Positions 1 to 5,392 of a stretch of 5,392 bases of DNA are shown here, in pieces. The first letter of the stretch is position 1, and every line of letters starts with the position of its first letter. This stretch comes from Nitrospira sp. Its GTDB lineage: Bacteria; Nitrospirota; Nitrospiria; Nitrospirales; Nitrospiraceae. Made by a program: the position numbers and the translations under genes. The stretch lies in contig JABMDE010000073.1 of assembly GCA_015904055.1 (NCBI GenBank), forward strand, positions 22,021 to 27,412. Direction: 5' to 3'. A model generated the notes under the pieces. It was not told the origin of the DNA and made no database searches. It worked only from the letters and a program-made list of their open reading frames with translations.

Positions 1-2133
1 CTGCACCGATTTGCCGGGCGCCAGACTCCCTAGCCCCGTCACGCTGATGCGGTCCTGCTGCTCGATCTTCTCGTAATCCTTCGGGTCCGCGAAGGTCAAC
101 GCCAAGATCCCTTGTTTCTTGAGATTGGTTTCATGGATACGCGCAAAGCTCTTTGTAATGACGGCATACACATTTAAGAAGCGGGGTGACATCGCCGCAT
201 GTTCGCGGCTGCTGCCCTCGCCGTAATTCTCGTCGCCGACCACAACCGAAGCGATACCTTTTGCCTTGTAGGCGCGGGCAATCTGCGCGATGGTCAGATT
301 CGACTCGCCGGTCAACACATTGGTCCCCTTGCCCGGTTCGGAAGCAAAGGCGCTGTTGGCGCCGAGAAACATGTTGTCGCTGATCTTATCCAAGTGACCG
401 CGGAACTTGAGCCAGGGACCGGCGGGAGAAATATGATCGGTCGTGGTCTTGCCCTTGGTCTTGATCAGAAGCGGAAGCTTTTCGAAATCCTTCCCGTCCC
501 AACGGGGGAATGGCTGCAAGAGCTGCAACCGCTCGCTGGTCGGAGGAATATCGACGGTCAAACCGTCGCCGCTTTCAGCCGGCGCCACAAACCCTTCTTC
601 ACCCGTGGCAAATCCCTTGGACGGCAATTCTTCACCCACCGGAGCTTGGAGCTTGAATTCCTTTCCATCAGCGCCTTTGAGCGTCTGATTGACCGGATCG
701 AACCCAAGATCGCCGGTGATGGCGTAGGCCGTCACGACTTCAGGGCTTGCCAGGAACGAGAGCGTTTCGTTGATGCCGTCGTTCCGACCCGGGAAGTTAC
801 GATTGAAGGAGCTGACGATTGAATCCGCCTTGCCCTTCACACCGTCGGCTCGTTTCCACTGCCCGATACAAGGCCCACAAGAATTCGACAGCACCGTGCC
901 GCCCAGCTGTTCGAACGTATCCAGGAAGCCGTCGCGCTTCATGGTGTGGTAGATGCGCTCGGATCCTGGCGAGACCAGGAACGAAGCCTTCGCCTTCAAG
1001 CCGGCCTTCAACGCCTGTTGGGCAATATGGGCTGAGCGGCTGATATCTTCGTAGGAGGAGTTGGTGCAGCTGCCGATCAACGCCGCCTTCAGTTCCACCG
1101 GATAGCCCTTCTCCTTCGCTTCCGCCTTCAATTTCGAAATCGGCCTGGCCAAATCCGGAGTGTGCGGTCCGACGACATGCGGCTCCAGCTTCGACAAATC
1201 GACTTCGACGATCTGATCGTAATACTTCTCCGGCGATTGAGCGACTTCCGGATCGGCGACAAGCAACGCCTTGTTCACTGATGCAAGATTCGCCAAATCC
1301 GACCGGTCCGTAATATTCATGTAGGCGACCATCTTCTGATCGAAGGGGAACACTGAGGTGGTCGCGCCCAACTCTGCACCCATATTGCAGATAGTGCCCT
1401 TACCGGTTGCGCTGATCGTTTCAGCGCCGGGGCCGAAGTACTCGACAATCTTGTTCGTCCCGCCCTTGACCGTCAACAGGCCGCAGAGGTACAGAATCAC
1501 GTCCTTGGCCGACGCCCAACCGCTCAACTTACCGGTGAGACGCACCCCGATCAATTTCGGATGGAGGACTTCCCAGGGCAACCCCGCCATCACTTCACCC
1601 GCATCGGCCCCGCCGACGCCGATCGCCAAGCCACCCAATCCGCCGCCGTTCGGCGTATGCGAATCGGTACCGATGATCAAGGAGCCGGGGAACGCGTAAT
1701 TTTCGAGCACGACTTGATGAATGATCCCGGCGCCCGGCTTCCAGAAACCAATGCCGTACTTCTTCGCGGCAGAAGCAAGGAAGTTGTAGACTTCCCGATT
1801 CTCATCCATCGCACGAAGCAGGTCTTTTTCAGACCCCATCTCGGCGCGGATCAGGTGATCGCAATGGATCGTACTGGGCACGGCGGCTTGCTTCTTATTG
1901 GCCTGCATGAACTGCAACATGGCCATCTGTGCCGTAGCATCCTGCATCGCCACACGATCCGGCCGCAGAGCCAGCATCGCCTTGCCACGCTCCCAGGTCT
2001 GCGTGTCAAAATTGTCGGCGTGCGAAACAAGAATCTTTTCCGCCAGCGTCAGTGGACGGCCGAATTTCGCCCTGGCCTTGGCGCAGGCATCCGGCATCTT
2101 CGCATACAGCTTCTTGGCTAGATCCATAGACAT
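1..2133 (-). CDS. acn: Aconitate hydratase, mitochondrial type (3' end cut off by the window edge)
   Basis: Aconitase interconverts citrate and isocitrate through cis-aconitate, using a [4Fe-4S] cluster in the cytosol. In an rTCA organism it would supply citrate to the lyase encoded just upstream. I translated 711 codons by hand; the frame stays open through the left edge. Clear motifs in order: [10 protein letters not shown] (D157, H159), [12 protein letters not shown] (E254), IGSCTNSS with cluster ligand C356, [11 protein letters not shown] with ligands C419 and C422, [10 protein letters not shown] (R445, R450), WLKFRGHLD (R578) and the swivel-domain [10 protein letters not shown] (S641, S642, R643). 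The 63-residue gap between the first two cysteines matches pig mitochondrial aconitase (C358, C421, C424). The [25 protein letters not shown] stretch also marks the mitochondrial type rather than AcnA/IRP or AcnB. Visible sequence ends at ...LAPGKSVQ, so about 35-45 residues are probably missing. ATG at 2133 was chosen because an AAGGAG lies 8 bases upstream. Identity is very sure; the true 3' end is not visible. Confidence 0.96.
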   Translation of the reverse strand, partial: MSMDLAKKLYAKMPDACAKARAKFGRPLTLAEKILVSHADNFDTQTWERGKAMLALRPDRVAMQDATAQMAMLQFMQANKKQAAVPSTIHCDHLIRAEMGSEKDLLRAMDENREVYNFLASAAKKYGIGFWKPGAGIIHQVVLENYAFPGSLIIGTDSHTPNGGGLGGLAIGVGGADAGEVMAGLPWEVLHPKLIGVRLTGKLSGWASAKDVILYLCGLLTVKGGTNKIVEYFGPGAETISATGKGTICNMGAELGATTSVFPFDQKMVAYMNITDRSDLANLASVNKALLVADPEVAQSPEKYYDQIVEVDLSKLEPHVVGPHTPDLARPISKLKAEAKEKGYPVELKAALIGSCTNSSYEDISRSAHIAQQALKAGLKAKASFLVSPGSERIYHTMKRDGFLDTFEQLGGTVLSNSCGPCIGQWKRADGVKGKADSIVSSFNRNFPGRNDGINETLSFLASPEVVTAYAITGDLGFDPVNQTLKGADGKEFKLQAPVGEELPSKGFATGEEGFVAPAESGDGLTVDIPPTSERLQLLQPFPRWDGKDFEKLPLLIKTKGKTTTDHISPAGPWLKFRGHLDKISDNMFLGANSAFASEPGKGTNVLTGESNLTIAQIARAYKAKGIASVVVGDENYGEGSSREHAAMSPRFLNVYAVITKSFARIHETNLKKQGILALTFADPKDYEKIEQQDRISVTGLGSLAPGKSVQ

Positions 2134-2141
2134 AATCGTCA

Positions 2142-2147
2142 CTCCTT
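2142..2147 (-). promoter_or_regulatory. Shine-Dalgarno AAGGAG of aconitase
   Basis: AAGGAG sits 8 bases before the ATG at 2133 and decides that start over the in-frame ATG at 2127, which would be 14 bases away. The context TTTGAAGGAGYGA also occurs before aclB. The GAGTGA overlapping this site is complementary to TCACTC further upstream in the transcript (see findings). Confidence 0.8.
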
Positions 2148-2152
2148 CAAAT

Positions 2153-2234
2153 CGTCAACCGTCATTCGTCAATCGTTGAGTGAGTTCAATCGCCGGCGTC
2201 TTGTCGAATGACGCATGACGATTGACCATTGACG
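2153..2234. repeat. Inverted clusters of 7-base tandem repeats in the aclA-aconitase spacer (CGTCAAT family)
   Basis: On the plus strand, four contiguous heptamers run from 2153 to 2180: CGTCAAC, CGTCATT, CGTCAAT and the diverged CGTTGAG. After a 26-base centre (2181-2206), four contiguous heptamers in inverted orientation run from 2207 to 2234: AATGACG, CATGACG, ATTGACC, ATTGACG. Reverse-complemented, the second set reads CGTCAAT, GGTCAAT, CGTCATG, CGTCATT, the same family. The array starts 2 bases after the aclA stop and ends 5 bases before the aconitase Shine-Dalgarno. The RNA could pair in several registers offset by 7 bases. No U-tract follows, so it does not look like a standard intrinsic terminator. 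Its function is unknown; it could act in RNA processing or stability, or be a mobile or expanded repeat. Confidence 0.85.
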
Positions 2235-2236
2235 TC

Positions 2237-4057
2237 TTACTTGAGAGGCGGAACTTCCCGCCGCTTTGGTGCCGCGTAATTGACTAAATAATCGAACAGC
2301 CGGATCAAGCGACTCTCTTGGCGTTTCTGATCGACCCAGTGGCCGATCAATCCGATCGTGCGCGACAAGATGAAGAACCCGTTCAAACTATCGACCGGGA
2401 AACCAAGATCCACCAGCACGGCGGCCATCGTTCCGTCCACATTCAGGATGAGATTGTCTTTTTTCGCCGCTGTTACCTGCTCGACTTGCAGTGCAAAATC
2501 GAGACAAGGCGTTTTCATATTCAAGCTCTTCACATAGCCCACAAGTTCCTTCACCCGCTTATCCGGGTTGCGCAAACTCTTGACCCGATGGCCGATCCCG
2601 GGCACCGGCCCGTGATTCTTCTTCATATAGGCCAAGAAATCGTCGACCGACAACTTATTGTCTACGGCATACTTGAAGAACCGTCCGGCATCGGTCACGG
2701 CGCCGCCAAAACGAGGGCCGATCATAATCAGTCCTGCTGCAACCGATTGGGACATGCCGATTCCGGCACAAGCCGCGATGATCGTCCCTAACGCTCCGCT
2801 GACGCAAGGACCATGATCGGCGGAGAGCATCATAATACGCTTAATGATTTCCGCTTCCTGCTTGGATATCAGTCGCTTGTCCCACAACAGTCCCACCACA
2901 TGGGGAATCTCATAGCCTTTATTGATAAGCTCAGAAGCCGGATATCCGTCGTAACAGGGTTCGTCGCCACGGTCGTCGCTGATGGTGGTGCGAATGAGCG
3001 GTGCGACCATGACCTCATTGGCCTTCATGGCTTCTTCAACAGTCTTCGGCAGCTTCGGCAGCGAAACTGGCTCAACCGGCTCTTGCACCAGGCCGGACTT
3101 CAACATCTCTTGATAGGCTTCCTTAATCGCGGGACCTAATGCACCGAATGTTGCCGGCACAATTGCGCCGGACTTCTTGAGAGCATCCGACTTCGCGCGG
3201 GCCGAGCCTTCGCCCTTCATGCCTTCCTTCGCGCCTGCATGGCCGAACTTCATCCCCTTTGGCAAACTCTCCTGACAGAAACCGGAAACGACGGCCATCA
3301 ACTTCACTCGCCGTTTCTTTGCGCCATACCATTCAGCGGCACGCTCTTCGAGATCGCCGCCCATCTCGCCGACGATGACCACCGCCTTCGTCTGCGGATC
3401 GTTTTCAAACATTTCGAGGTAGCTGACATAGTCGGTGCCGGGAAAGGCATCGCCGCCGATGCCGATCGCCGTCGTGATACCGTCGGCGAACTGCGAGCAG
3501 ATCCAGATGATCTCGTTGGAGAGACCGCCGGATTTCGTAATGACGCCAAAAGAACCTTCCCGATACAGCTTGGAGAGAACCAGATTGTCGAATGCGCCGC
3601 CGATCACACCCAGTCGACACGCGCCGGCGGACACAATGCCGATAGACGACGGGCCGTTGAAGACCTTGCCCAGTTTGCGCGCATGGGCGCCGAGAATCTT
3701 GGCGTCTTTTTCCGGCACACCCTCGGTAATCATCGACACCACCTTAATGTGGGAATCGTCGAGGGCTTCCATCCCGCCCTTCATCGCTCGGTCTGCGCCG
3801 ATATAGACAAGGCTGGTGTTGATGGTCGGATGGTTCTTTGTGGCTTCCGCAATGGTCTTATAAATAGGTATGGCGATAAGCCCGCTGCCGTAGGGAACCT
3901 CGTTGGTCTTGCCTGCGTCGGGCGGATAGACGAACGCTTCGACGTTGAGTGGACGCTTGATCAGGTAGCAGAATTCCGCCATACGGCGCGCGGCATTGAC
4001 ACCGGCCTGTCCGCCCTGAATCACGACGCGGGTGTCTTTATTGGCCAAAATACTCAT
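2237..4057 (-). CDS. aclA: ATP-citrate lyase large (alpha) subunit, citryl-CoA forming/cleaving
   Basis: This 606-residue subunit works with AclB to convert citrate, ATP and CoA into acetyl-CoA, oxaloacetate, ADP and phosphate, the signature rTCA reaction, in the cytosol. The N-terminal half is a succinyl-CoA-synthetase-alpha-like module: a CoA-binding Rossmann fold (about 8-130, VVIQGGQAG), a ligase domain with SGGLSNE near 176-182, GEMGG (E231), and the phospho-histidine motif FGHAGA (H273). The C-terminal part (about 345-590) is a citrate-synthase-like lyase domain with candidate triad H415 (ADHGPCVSGA), H490 (PGIGHRVKS) and D541 (LNVDGT). The triad gaps of 75 and 51 residues are the same as human ACLY H900, H975 and D1026. 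Length matches the roughly 608-residue Chlorobium AclA as I recall it. ATG at 4057 has GAGGAG 6 bases upstream. It follows aclB by 90 bases, in the same direction. The C-terminal tail lacks the RHPWDD signature of animal ACLY and ends in basic residues. Confidence 0.97.
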   Translation of the reverse strand: MSILANKDTRVVIQGGQAGVNAARRMAEFCYLIKRPLNVEAFVYPPDAGKTNEVPYGSGLIAIPIYKTIAEATKNHPTINTSLVYIGADRAMKGGMEALDDSHIKVVSMITEGVPEKDAKILGAHARKLGKVFNGPSSIGIVSAGACRLGVIGGAFDNLVLSKLYREGSFGVITKSGGLSNEIIWICSQFADGITTAIGIGGDAFPGTDYVSYLEMFENDPQTKAVVIVGEMGGDLEERAAEWYGAKKRRVKLMAVVSGFCQESLPKGMKFGHAGAKEGMKGEGSARAKSDALKKSGAIVPATFGALGPAIKEAYQEMLKSGLVQEPVEPVSLPKLPKTVEEAMKANEVMVAPLIRTTISDDRGDEPCYDGYPASELINKGYEIPHVVGLLWDKRLISKQEAEIIKRIMMLSADHGPCVSGALGTIIAACAGIGMSQSVAAGLIMIGPRFGGAVTDAGRFFKYAVDNKLSVDDFLAYMKKNHGPVPGIGHRVKSLRNPDKRVKELVGYVKSLNMKTPCLDFALQVEQVTAAKKDNLILNVDGTMAAVLVDLGFPVDSLNGFFILSRTIGLIGHWVDQKRQESRLIRLFDYLVNYAAPKRREVPPLK

Positions 4058-4063
4058 CGGAAT

Positions 4064-4069
4064 CTCCTC
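4064..4069 (-). promoter_or_regulatory. Shine-Dalgarno GAGGAG of aclA
   Basis: GAGGAG lies 6 bases before the ATG at 4057 and 8 bases after the end of the spacer repeat. It supports independent translation initiation of aclA rather than translational coupling across the 90-base gap. Confidence 0.75.
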
Positions 4070-4077
4070 TTTCCATT

Positions 4078-4146
4078 CAGGACTGAGCGCTGAGGACTAC
4101 GGGCCGAGAAAAGCCCTTCTCACTCAGTCCTTAGTCCTGAGTCCTC
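4078..4146. repeat. Inverted clusters of 7-base tandem repeats in the aclB-aclA spacer (AGTCCTN family)
   Basis: In transcript (minus-strand) order, contiguous heptamers GAGGACT (4146-4140), CAGGACT (4139-4133) and AAGGACT (4132-4126), plus a diverged GAGTGAG (4125-4119), follow 1 base after the aclB stop. A 20-base centre (4118-4099) carries a small GGGC/GCCC stem. The inverted set is AGTCCTC (4098-4092), a diverged AGCGCTC (4091-4085) and AGTCCTG (4084-4078). GGACTGAG at 4080-4087 is a perfect inverted match to CTCAGTCC at 4123-4130. The RNA would form a long imperfect hairpin, with alternatives shifted by one unit. There is no U-tract downstream, so termination is not indicated. The layout closely parallels the next spacer, but the unit sequence differs. 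Confidence 0.85.
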
Positions 4147-4147
4147 G

Positions 4148-5347
4148 TTACTGTTTTTGAAGCGCTTTATCGACAATATCCGTCAGCGGCGTGTTGCGGT
4201 CGAAGACATTGATATCGAAGCCCTCGTCCTTCAAGGCGCGCATCGCATCGAGCCCTTCCTTCTCACGGGGACCACCGCGGCGCACCCAAATTTTCACATC
4301 CTTCATTTTGCCGTCAGCCTTGGCCTTGCGGAACCCGTTGATGATGCCGCCGAAAGTCTTTTTCACATCCGTAAAGTTAGCGATCGCACCGCCGACGATG
4401 ATGTTCTTGATGCCGGGTAAGGAACAGACTTTTTCGGTGAGGACTTCGACTGCCCAATCGGGCGGATCGCCGGAATACTCGGCATAATTCGCCAACTTGC
4501 CGCCGCGCGCGACCACCGCATCGGAGTAATACACGCTCGCCCCGCCGCCGGCCGGGAGCATGGCCGTATCGCCGCCCGGAATCTCGATGAACTTGACCGA
4601 CCCCTTGATCTTGGAATCGACCGCCATCACTTCCATTTCGTTTTTCGAGTAGGCCCGACCGAACTCCGCAGCAAACTGGAAATTCCAGTCAGGGTGGCGG
4701 AACTTGGCGTCGCCGTCAAGCAACGTCACGGCATCGAGGGCGACCAATTCGCCATCGCTCTCGCGGGTGACGACCGGGTTCACTTCGAGATACTGCGCAT
4801 CCTCGCTATCAAAACAAGTGAACATCTTGCCGGCGAAGTCCGTCATTTTCTTGGCAAGCGGCCCGGTAAAGCCCGCTTCCTTCACCACCTTCTCCAACGC
4901 CTCCGGCGACGGCTGCTGTCCGATCTCCAGCGTCAATCGCTTAACCCGATCCCAGTTCGATTCCACTTCGATTCCGCCGCAATTGGCGACGAGGATTTCG
5001 CTGCCCTCGCGGGTGGATTTCACCGCACAATAATATTCTTCCTTGTGGGCGATCATTTCGGAGATGATGACTTGCGTCACCGTGATACTGCCGACCTGGC
5101 GGCCGATCATCTCCTTCGTCGCGGCAATCGCACCGTTCAGATCCAACCCGACCTTGACCAGTCCGAGCTTGAATCGCGAACCCAGTGCTTCGTGCGCTTT
5201 CGCCACAAGCTTGGACTGCTTCAACCACTCATTGACCTGCCCAAGTTTAGTGAGTTCATCTGCGGAGGTGACGACGATATAATTGGGAACGTGGATACCC
5301 CACTTTTTCATCAGCCCCATTCCGGGACCTTCCAACACCTTAGCCAT
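4148..5347 (-). CDS. aclB: ATP-citrate lyase small (beta) subunit
   Basis: This is the partner of AclA and provides the ATP-grasp and citrate-binding parts of the synthetase half. The 399 residues match the roughly 398-residue Chlorobium AclB as I recall it. Residues about 1-235 are ATP-grasp-like (succinyl-CoA synthetase beta type): K50 aligns with the human ACLY nucleotide-region lysine K58, and YLEVNP (E188, N190) with D205 forms the probable magnesium site. Residues about 245-399 are the citrate-binding CoA-ligase-like domain, with GGGASVYYSD near 267-276, EYSGDPP near 290-296, and ANFTD (N324, T326) plus VRRGGP (R357). The N-to-R gap of 33 residues equals that of human citrate contacts N346 and R379. 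ATG at 5347 is preferred because AAGGAG lies 6 bases upstream and the protein then begins MAKVLEGPGMG. A TTG-initiated extension to 5362 would run through that ribosome site. It is the first gene of the visible operon; any upstream gene or promoter lies outside the window. Confidence 0.97.
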   Translation of the reverse strand: MAKVLEGPGMGLMKKWGIHVPNYIVVTSADELTKLGQVNEWLKQSKLVAKAHEALGSRFKLGLVKVGLDLNGAIAATKEMIGRQVGSITVTQVIISEMIAHKEEYYCAVKSTREGSEILVANCGGIEVESNWDRVKRLTLEIGQQPSPEALEKVVKEAGFTGPLAKKMTDFAGKMFTCFDSEDAQYLEVNPVVTRESDGELVALDAVTLLDGDAKFRHPDWNFQFAAEFGRAYSKNEMEVMAVDSKIKGSVKFIEIPGGDTAMLPAGGGASVYYSDAVVARGGKLANYAEYSGDPPDWAVEVLTEKVCSLPGIKNIIVGGAIANFTDVKKTFGGIINGFRKAKADGKMKDVKIWVRRGGPREKEGLDAMRALKDEGFDINVFDRNTPLTDIVDKALQKQ

Positions 5348-5353
5348 GACTCG

Positions 5354-5359
5354 CTCCTT
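5354..5359 (-). promoter_or_regulatory. Shine-Dalgarno AAGGAG of aclB
   Basis: AAGGAG lies 6 bases before ATG 5347, in a TTTGAAGGAGYGA context shared with the aconitase leader. It fixes the aclB start at 5347 instead of the in-frame TTG at 5362. Confidence 0.8.
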
Positions 5360-5392
5360 CAAAAGTGTGAACGCTGCTGCAAGGGGAGCAGG
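5360..5392. other. Partial upstream region of aclB
   Basis: Only 33 bases upstream of the ribosome site are visible. I see no convincing -10/-35 pair. A short inverted repeat, CTGCT (5374-5378) and AGCAG (5387-5391), is too small to interpret. Whether this is a promoter region or another intergenic spacer within a longer operon cannot be decided here. Confidence 0.3.

Noticed and set aside
199..822. 207-residue plus-strand open frame
   Set aside because: Antisense to the aconitase swivel and cluster-binding region. It shows no recognisable domain and no good ribosome site.
1561..2121. 186-residue plus-strand open frame
   Set aside because: Antisense to the first part of aconitase; the histidine- and arginine-rich composition is typical of a shadow frame.
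2153..2234. CRISPR-like array or transcription-factor direct-repeat operator
   Set aside because: Units are 7 bases, contiguous and without spacers, so not CRISPR. The location inside an operon, downstream of a stop codon and with inverted copies, fits an RNA-level or repeat element better than a promoter operator.
3239..4093. 284-residue open frame on the plus strand
   Set aside because: Lies wholly antisense to aclA, whose motifs and family length are certain. Its product shows no recognisable motif, and long antisense frames are expected in GC-rich coding DNA.
4078..4146. Rho-independent terminator between aclB and aclA
   Set aside because: The hairpin is long and imperfect and is followed by AATGGAAAG on the transcript rather than a U-run. 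Termination between two subunits of one enzyme would also be odd.
5348..5362. TTG-initiated N-terminal extension of AclB (MKERV before MAKVLEG)
   Set aside because: The extension is encoded by the Shine-Dalgarno itself; ATG 5347 has ideal spacing and gives the usual family length.
5374..5391. Short inverted repeat CTGCT/AGCAG upstream of aclB
   Set aside because: Only five base pairs at the window edge; not distinguishable from chance.

Overview
The window is one stretch of a bacterial reductive TCA (rTCA) cycle operon. All genes lie on the minus strand and read right to left: aclB (small subunit of ATP-citrate lyase, 5347-4148), aclA (large subunit, 4057-2237), then a mitochondrial-type aconitase (2133 to beyond the left edge, 711 codons visible). 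No RNA gene, insertion sequence, CRISPR array or plus-strand gene could be supported. The plus strand has several long open frames, but all are antisense shadows of these three genes.

Organism: a two-gene ATP-citrate lyase is typical of autotrophs that fix CO2 by the rTCA cycle (Chlorobi, Nitrospirae, Campylobacterota and some others). The moderately high GC (roughly 55-60% by eye), the protein sequences as I recall them for this group, and the acl-aconitase layout fit a Nitrospira-like nitrite oxidiser best. This is inference from memory; the phylum assignment is perhaps 70% likely.

How the genes work together: in the reductive direction aconitase converts isocitrate to citrate. AclA and AclB together then cleave citrate with ATP and CoA to acetyl-CoA and oxaloacetate, the step that closes the reductive cycle. 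The operon therefore encodes two consecutive steps. All three proteins look intact: the phospho-histidine, citrate-synthase-like triad, citrate-binding residues and iron-sulphur cysteines are all present.

Most unusual part: the two intergenic spacers (90 and 103 bases) share a layout without sharing sequence. Each begins 1-2 bases after the upstream stop codon with a tandem run of degenerate 7-base units. A 20-26 base centre follows, then a second run of 7-base units in inverted orientation that ends 5-8 bases before the next Shine-Dalgarno. The unit is (N)AGGACT in the aclB-aclA spacer and CGTCAAT/CGTCATT in the aclA-aconitase spacer. These could fold into long, register-slipping hairpins. 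They are the best candidates here for an uncharacterised element, either an RNA processing or stability device or a family of miniature repeats.
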